A DNA stretch of 64,000 bases, taken from positions 62,001 through 126,000 of the forward strand of contig LUYM01000021.1 in the NCBI GenBank assembly GCA_001603275.1, in the 5' to 3' direction. A program made the position numbers and the translations under genes. The notes below the pieces were generated by a model, which saw only the letters and a list, made by a program, of their open reading frames with translations, searched no databases and had not been told where the DNA came from. This DNA is from Actinomycetales bacterium Actino_02. GTDB lineage: Bacteria; Actinomycetota; Actinomycetes; Propionibacteriales; Propionibacteriaceae. This document shows, one piece after another, positions 56,236-63,535 of this stretch. How positions within the stretch are numbered: the first letter of the stretch is position 1; each line of letters starts with the position of its first letter.

Positions 56236-56610
56236 ATGACCACAACGCTGCGCGACTACCCGAGCCCGCGCGACACGGCAGCAGCCCGGGCACGAACCAC
56301 GCTCAAGGTGATCGCGACGATCCTCGCCCCGACCTTCCTGGCCGGCTGCGCCATCTTCAACGAGCCCTCCCTTGACATGGCCGTCTACTTCAGCAACACC
56401 ACCGACCAGAACCTCCAGCTGCGCCTGAAGGATCCTCAACCCGACGAAGATCAGGACTGGTACCAGGAGATTGGACCAAATCAGAGGGTCGTCATTTCGC
56501 TGTTTGGCCGAGGAGAGTGCAGCGAACGCTGGGTGATCACCGATGAGGCGGGGAACCTGGTGAAGGATCCCGGAAGGATCTGCTGGCACGACACCGTCAC
56601 AATCCCCTAG
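56236..56610 (+). CDS. Small predicted lipoprotein paired with the secreted HExxH protein
   Basis: 124 residues from ATG 56236, with GGGAGG 5 bases upstream; an ATG at 56191 overlaps the previous stop (ATGA) and would add 15 residues. The N-terminal hydrophobic run ends in the lipobox FLAGC, so the mature protein should be lipid-anchored at that Cys. The rest is a small acidic domain (MAVYFSNTTDQNLQLRLKDP, RWVITDEAGNLVKDPG) of unknown family. Tight spacing suggests it works with, or protects against, the upstream secreted protein. Confidence 0.75.
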   Translation: MTTTLRDYPSPRDTAAARARTTLKVIATILAPTFLAGCAIFNEPSLDMAVYFSNTTDQNLQLRLKDPQPDEDQDWYQEIGPNQRVVISLFGRGECSERWVITDEAGNLVKDPGRICWHDTVTIP

Positions 56611-56824
56611 CCATCACCCGTATGGGATTAGGCCAGTCGGCTGTGGTCGTCGGCCAGGGAGTGGACGTAGTCGTGGCCGACCCGGTCTTGTCGGGGCTGG
56701 ACTGGTCGTTGTTGGCCGTCCAGCCCTTGGGCTCGCCAACCGCCAGCGCCGGCCGCGAGCAAGCCGCCGACAAGGCCGACGAGCACCAGCGGCCTCCATG
56801 TCGCCCGGTCACCTTGGCACTCAC
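56597..56824 (-). CDS. Possible small antisense-strand protein, 75 residues
   Basis: A GTG at 56824 opens a 75-codon frame of high GC3 with a Ser/Thr/Pro-rich middle (TGSATTTSTPWPTTTADWP) and a weak hydrophobic start. Another frame on the same strand has GGAGG before a GTG and codes for VLVGLVGGLLAAGAGGW. They might be one gene with a frameshift, or neither may be real. No family recognised. The remaining bases to 57053 hold no other support. Confidence 0.25.
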   Translation of the reverse strand: MSAKVTGRHGGRWCSSALSAACSRPALAVGEPKGWTANNDQSSPDKTGSATTTSTPWPTTTADWPNPIRVMARGL

Positions 56825-57053
56825 TACTGCTGCCGCGTGCCAGAGCTGGCTCGCGCTGACCGAGGCCCGGCCTCAAGCGGGTCTCGACCGCTGTCTCTCG
56901 CCTGACCGATGCCGAGTCGTGACAGCCGGCCCAGCCTCGCATCGGCCCAAGCCCCCGGCCCGACCATTCAAGCTTCAGGGTTCCTAGCCGAGACCTGAAG
57001 ATCGATGCCCATCCCCCAATCTCCAGGTCCCCCGCCTTCTCGTAGCGGACGTA

Positions 57054-60000
57054 ATGTACCATGGCCACGTGGCCATCACCGGTATGGGGATCGTGCGGGC
57101 GGCGGGCGCCCCGGGGTACGTGAGGTACCTGTCCGAGTGTGGCCATTCGCGGGCGGACGAGTACTTCTCCGAGCACGGGCACGCGACGGTGACCTGGCGC
57201 GGTATCGGCGCCGACGGGAAGCTGGTGGAGCGGCAGCTGACGGCGGAGGAGTTCGGCCGGTTCATGGCCGGGCTGGATCCGGTGACGGGTGCATCCCGGT
57301 GGGCGCAGCGGGTGGATCCGGAGCATGTGGCGGCCGTCGATTTCATTGTGAACGGGCCGAAGGAGTGGAGCATTCTCGCAGTGCTGGATCCGGGAGTGCA
57401 GGCGGCGCTGTTGCGGGGCCAGGTGAACGCCGAGCGGGCGGTGTTGCGGTACTTGTGGGAGAACGGCACCGTACAGGTGAAGCGGGCCGGGCAGGTGGTG
57501 CGGGTGCCGGTGGAGCGGATCGAGATCGCCTCGGTGCAGCATTTCTCGTCCCGGGCTGGTGATCCGCATTTCCATCGGCACATGGAGATCTCGGCCCGGG
57601 TGTGGGCGGCGGGGAAGTGGCGGGCCCTGGACAGCCTGGGGGCCAGGAACCTGAACGTGGCGGTGCAGGCGATCTTCCACCGCGAGCAGTTGCGGGAGTT
57701 GCGGCCGGAGTTGGCCCGGCTCGGCTATGAGGTGGACGAGGTCGGTCAGATCGGGTTGTTGCGGCCGGTGGTGGAGGCGATGAGCCGGCGGGCGGCGCAG
57801 GTGGAGCGGAACCTGGCGCGGATCGAGGCCGCCTGGCGGGCGAAGCATCCGGGGCAGGAGCCGAGCGCGAGGATCCTTCGGAAGTGGGATGTGTTGGCGT
57901 GGGAGCAGCAGCGGCCGTTCAAGGCCGAGGCGGGCGTGTTGGATGACGTGATGGGGGTGTGGGCCGCCCGGATCGGGGAGGTGATGGCCGAACACCGCAT
58001 CACCGAACCCGTCCCGGGCGCCGTGGTGGATCGGCGGGTTGGTGTGGGCGTGCTGGACCGGGACGCGTTGGCGGCCGAGCTGGTCGAGGCGCAGGGTTTG
58101 AAGCGGTCTGCGTGGTCACGGGCTGACCTGGAGGCGGCGGCGATCATGGCTGTCGAGGGCCGGGTGCGGGGGGATCGGGCGGCGGTCGACGAGTTGGCGG
58201 CGGATGTGGTCGCGCGGGCGTTGGGGGAGTCGCGGCTGTTGCCGAGTGTCGCGCAGGGTAGGCCGTCGGCGGCGGTGAAGTGGTGGACGAGCCCGGCGGT
58301 GATGGGGCGGGAGAACGAGTTGCGGGCCGGGCTGGCGGTGCTGGCCGATCGTGATCGGTTGAGCGTGGTGGAGGGTGCTGCGGGGGTCGGGAAGACGACC
58401 AGCCTCGCGGCCTTCGTTGAGGAAGCGGCCGTGGCGGGCGAGCGGGTCGTGGTGGTGGCTCCGACCGGGGCGGCTGCGATCGCCGCTGCCGGGGTTGGTG
58501 TCGAGGCCTCCACGGTCGACTCTTTGTTGGGGCGGTACGGCTGGGACAAGAACACGGCCGGGGGCTGGGTGTGGGCTGAGCCCGGCCGGCGGCCACACGA
58601 GCCGCTGCCTGCCGGGAGCAGGCTCGTGGTGGATGAGGCCGGGATGGTGTCCCAGGACGCGGCCCGGGCGCTGGTCACCCTCGCCGGCGCATGTGGTTGG
58701 CGGGTGCGGGTCCAGGGCGACTCGTTCCAGTTCTCCGCGGTCGGGGTGGGTGGCGTGATAGAGCTGGCGAAGGGCACGGCGCGTCCCGAACGGGTCGCGG
58801 TGCTGGACGATGCTGGCGACGTGCACCGGTTCCGGCTCCGTTCCGGGGAGAAGGACGAGGCGTATGCGGCGCACAGTGTCGCGATCCGTACTGGTACCGA
58901 CCCGGAGGCCACCGCTGCCCAGGTGATGGGCAGGGCGATCGTGTACGCCTCCGAGGCTGAGCGTCAGACCCTGATCGCGCGGGAGTGGGCGGAGCTGGCT
59001 CACGCGGGGACGGGGTTGGTGATCGCCGCAACGAACCCTGAGGTGCAGCAGTTGAACGGGTTGATCGCGGACCGGCTGCGCGCGGTCGGTGTCCTGGCCG
59101 GGGACACGATCGCCACGACACCGCGGGGGGAGTGGGCCTCGGAGACGATCAGCGAGGGCGACATCGTCGCGACCCGGGTCAACGGGGTCGACGAGGATGG
59201 CCGTCGGTACGCGAACCGGGAACGTTGGCGGGTTGACGCCCTCGATGACGCGGGTGCGTATCTGATCAGCCTGGATGGTCGCCGGGAGTTGCGGTTGTCG
59301 GTCGGTGCGGCGCGTGAACAGCTCCAGTTGGCGTATGCGGTGACCGGGTACGGCGCCCAAGGGGTCACGGTCAATGAGGCCGTCCTGCTGGTCGCCGAGG
59401 GCATGGACCGTCCCTCGTTCTATGTCGGCTCGACGCGCGGCCGCTACACCAACCAGGCCGCGATCCTGGCCCCCGATGGGGACCCGGGCCTGGCGCGGGC
59501 TCAGGTTGAGGCGATCCTGGCCCAGCCCGGTGCCGACACCGGTTGGCGTGCCGCCGACCTGGCCGCGGCCGCGGACCGGGAACGGATGGGCGATCTGGTC
59601 GACATGCCCAGCCGCCACGTCCCCCCGATCGATACCGGCCGGGTCGGCGAGGCTGCCGAACAGATCGCCCGGGACGCCGAGTGGCCCGACGAGGTTCGCG
59701 ACCCCCACCTGTTCGACCGGGCACTCGCCTACGTCGACCAACTCCAGCAGGAGCGGGCGGCTGAGGTCGCCCAGCGGGAGGCCAGCCTCGAACAACTGCG
59801 GGGACGCCTCGCCCAGGCCGTCGAGGCCAACCAGCAGGCAGCGCTGCGGGTGGCTGGTGCGGCGGACCGGGTCGAACAGGCCGTGCAGGCCACGCGGGCT
59901 GCGCAGGAGGCCGTGCGTTCCGCCGAGGAGCGTGCCCGGCACGCGAACCCGTTCACGCGTGGCAGCCGGGAGCGTGACCTCGCTGCGGCCCGCCATGCGC

Positions 60001-60653
60001 TGTGGGACGCCCGGCGGGCCGAGACGGGCCAGCGGGTGCGTCACGCCGAGCTGATTCAGACCGCCGAACGGCAGCTGGAAGCCTCCGGTCGGGTCGCCGA
60101 CGAGGTCGAACACGCCGAGAACTACCTCGGCTGGCTGCGAAACGAGCGGCACCAGCTCAGCCTCAAGATGATGCCGCTGCCCGGGGTGGAGTACCAGCAG
60201 CGGTACAGCCGCGCGGACCTCGAGGCACTCCGCGACGCGTGGCTCGCCGAGCCTCAGCCCCGCGAGACGGCCGACCCGGCCCGGGCGATCATCGATCTCG
60301 TCAACGACGACCGACAGCTCGCCGACCTCGCCACCCCCAGCCAGTGGCACACTCTCGCCGACGCGACCGGCCCCGACGACCTCGTCTGGGCCGACAGTGA
60401 CAAGCGCTGGCTGTGGGGTCTGCGACGACCACTCCTCGGCTGGCTCGACCAACAAGCCACCCGCCTCGCCAGCGACCCCCAATGGCACGACCGTGCCGAA
60501 CAGCTCACCCACCGCTGGACCACCATCGAGCAGGCCGCCGAAACCCGCCACGCCCAACTCAAGCCCCGGCCGGCCACCCAGACACGGATCGACCCCCACC
60601 GAGAACCCCCAAGGCTCAGCCCACCCGGCCCCGACCTCAGCCCCGGCTGGTGA
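57054..60653 (+). CDS. MobF-family relaxase-helicase (TraA/TrwC type)
   Basis: 1199 residues. The N-terminal TrwC relaxase domain (1-290) has candidate Tyr nucleophiles in GYVRYL and DEYFSEHG and the metal-binding triad His172-x-His174-x-His176 in GDPHFHRHMEI. A RecD/TraI-type helicase follows: Walker A GAAGVGKTTS near 440-448, Walker B RLVVDEAGMVS, and YAVTGYGAQGVTV as the late helicase motif. A charged coiled coil (about 890-1050) and a Pro-rich tail end it. It nicks oriT and leads single-stranded DNA into transfer. No T4CP is nearby. Confidence 0.95.
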   Translation: MYHGHVAITGMGIVRAAGAPGYVRYLSECGHSRADEYFSEHGHATVTWRGIGADGKLVERQLTAEEFGRFMAGLDPVTGASRWAQRVDPEHVAAVDFIVNGPKEWSILAVLDPGVQAALLRGQVNAERAVLRYLWENGTVQVKRAGQVVRVPVERIEIASVQHFSSRAGDPHFHRHMEISARVWAAGKWRALDSLGARNLNVAVQAIFHREQLRELRPELARLGYEVDEVGQIGLLRPVVEAMSRRAAQVERNLARIEAAWRAKHPGQEPSARILRKWDVLAWEQQRPFKAEAGVLDDVMGVWAARIGEVMAEHRITEPVPGAVVDRRVGVGVLDRDALAAELVEAQGLKRSAWSRADLEAAAIMAVEGRVRGDRAAVDELAADVVARALGESRLLPSVAQGRPSAAVKWWTSPAVMGRENELRAGLAVLADRDRLSVVEGAAGVGKTTSLAAFVEEAAVAGERVVVVAPTGAAAIAAAGVGVEASTVDSLLGRYGWDKNTAGGWVWAEPGRRPHEPLPAGSRLVVDEAGMVSQDAARALVTLAGACGWRVRVQGDSFQFSAVGVGGVIELAKGTARPERVAVLDDAGDVHRFRLRSGEKDEAYAAHSVAIRTGTDPEATAAQVMGRAIVYASEAERQTLIAREWAELAHAGTGLVIAATNPEVQQLNGLIADRLRAVGVLAGDTIATTPRGEWASETISEGDIVATRVNGVDEDGRRYANRERWRVDALDDAGAYLISLDGRRELRLSVGAAREQLQLAYAVTGYGAQGVTVNEAVLLVAEGMDRPSFYVGSTRGRYTNQAAILAPDGDPGLARAQVEAILAQPGADTGWRAADLAAAADRERMGDLVDMPSRHVPPIDTGRVGEAAEQIARDAEWPDEVRDPHLFDRALAYVDQLQQERAAEVAQREASLEQLRGRLAQAVEANQQAALRVAGAADRVEQAVQATRAAQEAVRSAEERARHANPFTRGSRERDLAAARHALWDARRAETGQRVRHAELIQTAERQLEASGRVADEVEHAENYLGWLRNERHQLSLKMMPLPGVEYQQRYSRADLEALRDAWLAEPQPRETADPARAIIDLVNDDRQLADLATPSQWHTLADATGPDDLVWADSDKRWLWGLRRPLLGWLDQQATRLASDPQWHDRAEQLTHRWTTIEQAAETRHAQLKPRPATQTRIDPHREPPRLSPPGPDLSPGW

Positions 60654-60810
60654 GGCCCGACCACGTTTGGCTGGCAGCGGGTGCGGAAGGACCACGGGTC
60701 TCCATGTCCGGTGCTGGCGCCGGCACACAGCAAACCCTTGTCGGCGAGAGTAGAACCCCCCTGCGGCAGAGTCGGCTCGCGGTTGGAGGGCTACGAGACG
60801 GTTCCGGGCC

Positions 60811-61245
60811 TCAGACCACGGCCCCTCGCTGCGGGTCGTCGGTGACGGGGTCGAGCACGGCGAATCCCAGTGCAATGGCGGCCTTGGCCATCTGGGCGTC
60901 GTGGGTAACGATGGTGACGCTGTCGATCCCGAGGCGCAGGGCAGCCGCGATGTGCAGCGAGTCGGCACCGCCAAGCCCGGCATCGAGAGCGATCGCCTCG
61001 TCGATCAGGTCGTCTCCGACGGCCACCAGAGCGAACTCGTCGAGATACTCAGTGGCGACGTCGAGCGACAGCCCCGCGTTCTTGACGACGCGGAGCACTT
61101 CCAGTTCCAGGATGCGCGAGCCGACGAACCGGTCTCCGGCAGCGTAGGCGGATTCGAACCATGTACGCGCGGCGGTCGAGTTGTCAGCGATCGCGCGCAG
61201 CAGCACGGAGGAGTCGACGAACCAGGTGCGCTCAGGCGAGGTCAT
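60811..61245 (-). CDS. PIN-domain toxin, VapC type
   Basis: 144 residues from ATG 61245. The PIN acidic residues are present: Asp in TWFVDSSVLL, Glu in SRILELEVLR, Asp in GGADSLHIAAAL, and Asp in VTHDAQMAKAA. VapC toxins are Mg-dependent RNases that cut tRNA or rRNA. It overlaps the antitoxin gene by 14 bases. It lies in the element, where it would favour maintenance. Confidence 0.9.
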   Translation of the reverse strand: MTSPERTWFVDSSVLLRAIADNSTAARTWFESAYAAGDRFVGSRILELEVLRVVKNAGLSLDVATEYLDEFALVAVGDDLIDEAIALDAGLGGADSLHIAAALRLGIDSVTIVTHDAQMAKAAIALGFAVLDPVTDDPQRGAVV

Positions 61246-61516
61246 CGAAACGGCTTCGTTCGGCATCCAGTGCTGCGCCGAGGTCGACAGTGGTCGCCAG
61301 AGTTGGGAACTGTCGCGTCGACCTCGGCGCGCTGCTGCGGGCGGGGCGGGCGAGTCCTGCGGCGACGAGTTCGTCGAGGGGGTCGCCGGTCGGTTCGATC
61401 CTGGTGATGCGGTAAGCGGCCCGTCCCCGGCGCATCACGATCACCTCACCGTGGTCCGCAAGCCGGGTGGCACGGGAGGGGTTCTGGTTCAGCTCGGTGA
61501 GCGTGATCGACGTCAC
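61232..61516 (-). CDS. Phd/YefM-type antitoxin (VapB role)
   Basis: 94 residues from GTG 61516. MTSITLTELNQNPSRATRLA and DHGEVIVMRRGRAAYRITRI form the Phd/YefM DNA-binding fold, and the C-terminal part (VDLGAALDAERSRFDDLA) is the toxin-binding tail. It should neutralise the PIN toxin and repress the operon. A TAAAAT -10 lies 7 bases before the GTG, so the mRNA is probably leaderless. Confidence 0.88.
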   Translation of the reverse strand: MTSITLTELNQNPSRATRLADHGEVIVMRRGRAAYRITRIEPTGDPLDELVAAGLARPARSSAPRSTRQFPTLATTVDLGAALDAERSRFDDLA

Positions 61517-61523
61517 GGGATCG

Positions 61524-61529
61524 ATTTTA
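61524..61529 (-). promoter_or_regulatory. -10 element TAAAAT of the toxin-antitoxin operon
   Basis: On the minus strand TAAAAT lies 7 bases before the GTG at 61516. Unusually AT-rich bases surround it. Confidence 0.6.
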
Positions 61530-61562
61530 GCACTTCATCCTATTTTCCGAGTCAGTCAAGCA

Positions 61563-61580
61563 TGAGTACTACAGTACTCA
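61563..61580. promoter_or_regulatory. Palindromic operator between two antitoxin genes
   Basis: TGAGTAC (61563-61569) and GTACTCA (61574-61580) flank TACA. AGTACT occurs again at 61619. It lies between the divergent Phd-type and HigA-type antitoxin genes, 46 bases from one and 30 from the other, and either protein could bind it. Confidence 0.6.
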
Positions 61581-61610
61581 GCTAGGGCCGTCGAGCGGAT
61601 CGAGGTTGAG

Positions 61611-61916
61611 GTGAATGGCAGTACTGACGTAGAGACCGCGCCCTGGGACGCAGCCGAAATCCTCGACTCCCCGGAAGCGATCGCTGCCTATCTCGACGCG
61701 GCGGTCGAGGAGGCTCGGGACGACCCTGGCTTCCTGCTGACAGCGCTCGACACCGTCGCCCGCGCCGGCAACTTCAGCAAACTCGCGCGCGAGATCGGCA
61801 TCAGCCGGAAGGGCCTGTACAAGGCTCTCGGGGAGGACGGGAATCCGTCGTTCGTGACGATCTGGGCGCTGCTGAACAAGCTCGGGGTTCGCATTGAGTT
61901 TCACGCAGTCCTCTGA
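61611..61916 (+). CDS. HigA-like antitoxin (TIGR02684 type) without a partner toxin
   Basis: 101 residues from GTG 61611. DSPEAIAAYLDAAVEEARDD, FLLTALDTVARAGNFSKLAR and GISRKGLYKALGEDGNPSFV match the addiction-module antidote family with an XRE-type HTH. Family members normally follow a HigB/RelE-like toxin gene. Here the upstream sequence holds only the vapB promoter and a palindrome, so the antitoxin is orphaned. It may control the element, or confer protection against a toxin elsewhere. Confidence 0.85.
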   Translation: MNGSTDVETAPWDAAEILDSPEAIAAYLDAAVEEARDDPGFLLTALDTVARAGNFSKLAREIGISRKGLYKALGEDGNPSFVTIWALLNKLGVRIEFHAVL

Positions 61917-61974
61917 GGCGTCGGAGTTGCCTCGCCAATGACCTGTGGACGTGGCAAACCGGAGCCCGCGGAAC

Positions 61975-61999
61975 GGGTTGGGAGTCCGCTGGGAGTCCG
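61975..61999. repeat. Right subterminal repeat, probable integrase arm sites
   Basis: An exact copy of 50648-50672, again followed by an AAAAT tract one base later. It lies 112 bases inside attR. Between it and attR, TGGCC recurs at short intervals (62085-62108), which could be more binding sites. No gene is visible in 61917-62111. Confidence 0.75.
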
Positions 62000-62111
62000 C
62001 AAAATCTGTAGCAGCCCCAAACGCCGCCAACCTACCAAACTGAGAAACACCTAGTCAGATGCGGTTTGCCAACCTGGCCAACATGGCCAATTCTGGCCGT
62101 ATAGGCCGAAA

Positions 62112-62144
62112 ACAGAATCCGGCTTACAGGCCGGCTCGTCCCCT
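62112..62144 (+). repeat. attR: 33-bp copy of the rnpB 3' end
   Basis: Identical to the last 33 bases of rnpB. It is a displaced fragment of the gene and also contains the stop codon (62124-62126) of the convergent PAP2 gene. Confidence 0.93.
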
Positions 62145-62873
62145 CTCGGAGCTCTTGCCCCCGATTCTCATTCCTGCCCGCGAGGGTTTGCGGGTGTGGG
62201 TGAGATTCGCGGGCGGGAAGATCCGCGGCGCGTCGTCCGGGCGATCGTCGGCCAACACCGCAGCGGTCAACAAGCCGGTGGCTACCCCATTGGCCGCACC
62301 GACCAGGACGTCGGAGGGGAAGTGCATGCCCACGTAAATCCTGGACCAGGCCAGCAGCGACGGCCAGGCGATGGCCGCGGTGCGCACGCCTGCGCGAGCG
62401 GCCGGCGACGAGAGCCGCCCAGCGAGGATCGCGTAGGTGACCGCAAGTGAGACTGTGGCGCCGAGATGTCCGGAGGGAAAGGACGAGGTCGGCTGCTCGT
62501 GATCGAGCCGGGGGACTGCCGGGCGTTCTCTGCCCACCAAGGCACCGCTCACCAGATAGACCAGGGTCTCGCTGACCAGCGCGATCGCGGGTCGTGCCAC
62601 GACTCGTGGCTGACCGCAGAAGCGGTGCAGCAGCGCGGTGGCGGCCAGCCCGTGAATCACGCTTGCCGGGACGTCCGCGGCCGTGGAGAGCTGTTTCGCC
62701 AGCCGATCACGGGCGGGGGTGCTGACAGCCCGGAGGCGATGGATCTGGGCGGTCTCTCGCTCCCGCAGGCGGTGGTCTGCGGCGAGTCGGCGGCCAAGGG
62801 CCACGTTCGCCGCTGCGATGACTGCGGTCCCGGCGGCCAGACCGACCAACCGGACGCCGATGCGTGCGGTCAT
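62124..62873 (-). CDS. PAP2-superfamily membrane phosphatase
   Basis: A 249-residue membrane protein with about six helices. The three phosphatase motifs are present: LVGRERPAVPRLD (reduced KxxxxxxRP), SFPSGHLGATVSL (PSGH), and SRIYVGMHFPSDVLVG (SRxxxxxHxxxD). It probably dephosphorylates a lipid phosphate such as undecaprenyl or phosphatidic-acid type substrates. The last residues, ERGRAGL, are encoded within attR, so before insertion the 3' end overlapped the rnpB 3' end tail to tail. 3 bases separate its start from the TetR gene. Confidence 0.9.
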   Translation of the reverse strand: MTARIGVRLVGLAAGTAVIAAANVALGRRLAADHRLRERETAQIHRLRAVSTPARDRLAKQLSTAADVPASVIHGLAATALLHRFCGQPRVVARPAIALVSETLVYLVSGALVGRERPAVPRLDHEQPTSSFPSGHLGATVSLAVTYAILAGRLSSPAARAGVRTAAIAWPSLLAWSRIYVGMHFPSDVLVGAANGVATGLLTAAVLADDRPDDAPRIFPPANLTHTRKPSRAGMRIGGKSSERGRAGL

Positions 62874-62876
62874 GCC

Positions 62877-63467
62877 TCAGACTGACGCCGACGCCGGATC
62901 AGTGGCTCGCTCAATTAGGGCTGCGCCGAGTTCGCGGTACTCGATCGGATCCCCATCGATCCCGAGGGAACGCTGCACCGCATAGCCCATCACCAATCCG
63001 ATCAGGACCTTGACTACGTCTTTCGGGTCGGCACCGGGGGAGTGCTCGGCGCACCAGGCTCGAACGAAACCCTCGACGGTGGCATGCATGGCGGCGACCT
63101 CGTTTTGCAGCAGCCTGGCCAGCGCAGGATCGTATTGCGCGCCGGACCAGATCTGGAGCAGCAGCGCTGCGACGTGTTCGCTGCGGGCCACCTGGTCGAA
63201 TGCCGCCCGGAAGAGATCGGCCGGCGACAGGCTGGGCGAGGTTTGCATGATCATCGCCATCGGTGCGGCCACGGCGCTACGGCCGACCTCGAGGACCAGC
63301 CGTCCCTTGCTGCCGAAGTGGTGGTAGATCGCTCCGGCCGACGTGCCTGAGCGCGCCACCACGTCCGAGATCGAGGTGCCGGATACGCCGCGTTCACGGA
63401 TCAGTTCCGTGGTGGCTTCCAGGATCGCCTCTCGCGCGATGGGAGATCGGGTTCTGGATGAGTCCAC
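62877..63467 (-). CDS. TetR/AcrR family transcriptional repressor
   Basis: A 196-residue TetR protein. The HTH lies at about 10-55 (AREAILEATTELIRERGVSG, GTSAGAIYHHFGSKGRLVLE), with a TetR_C ligand domain after. Start at GTG 63467, 6 bases after TAGTCT. It is divergent from the BadF-type activase gene, and a perfect palindrome lies between them. The PAP2 gene follows 3 bases after it and is probably co-transcribed. Confidence 0.92.
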   Translation of the reverse strand: MDSSRTRSPIAREAILEATTELIRERGVSGTSISDVVARSGTSAGAIYHHFGSKGRLVLEVGRSAVAAPMAMIMQTSPSLSPADLFRAAFDQVARSEHVAALLLQIWSGAQYDPALARLLQNEVAAMHATVEGFVRAWCAEHSPGADPKDVVKVLIGLVMGYAVQRSLGIDGDPIEYRELGAALIERATDPASASV

Positions 63468-63473
63468 CCGTTC

Positions 63474-63479
63474 AGACTA
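63474..63479 (-). promoter_or_regulatory. -10 element TAGTCT, leaderless start of the TetR gene
   Basis: On the minus strand TAGTCT lies 6 bases before the GTG at 63467. Confidence 0.55.
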
Positions 63480-63517
63480 GCGCCGCCGACGCTTCGGTCC
63501 TGTACAGTGCAGAACAG

Positions 63518-63535
63518 ACAGAACGATCGTTCTGT
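63518..63535. promoter_or_regulatory. Perfect 18-bp palindromic TetR operator
   Basis: ACAGAACGA (63518-63526) is followed directly by its reverse complement TCGTTCTGT (63527-63535). GAACGATCGTTC is a common TetR-family operator core. TACAGT (63503-63508) upstream could be the plus-strand -10, so bound repressor would sit on the transcription start of the activase gene. Confidence 0.82.

Larger units (their letters stand above)
50580..62144. mobile_element. Integrative mobilizable element inserted at the 3' end of rnpB
   Basis: About 11.6 kb bounded by exact 33-base direct repeats. It carries a tyrosine recombinase next to the left end, an XRE regulator, an excisionase-like protein, a secreted HExxH protein with a lipoprotein, a MobF relaxase-helicase, a VapBC-type pair and an orphan antitoxin. 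I find no T4CP, VirB-type or replication gene, so it likely depends on a helper for transfer. Base use in the cargo at 53.5-56.6 kb is clearly less GC-rich at third positions than in the relaxase, suggesting a mosaic origin. Confidence 0.9.

Noticed and set aside
58116-60983. 955-codon minus-strand frame opposite the relaxase gene
   Set aside because: It is the antisense shadow of a high-GC3 gene: Arg/Pro/Gly-rich, with no domain, while the plus strand has full relaxase and helicase motifs.
61578-62030. 150-codon minus-strand frame containing DSQRTPNP
   Set aside because: It is antisense to the HigA-like gene and shares only the 25-base repeat with the integrase end; no integrase domain is present.
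62112-62144. tRNA fragment at the right attachment site
   Set aside because: The repeat matches the rnpB 3' end exactly, including its ACAGAATCCGGC segment; there is no tRNA structure or anticodon arm.
50580-62144. Prophage
   Set aside because: No capsid, portal, terminase, tail or lysis genes; the relaxase and toxin-antitoxin genes fit a mobilizable element instead.
50580-62144. Self-transmissible conjugative element
   Set aside because: No coupling protein, FtsK-like translocase or type IV secretion genes were found between the repeats.
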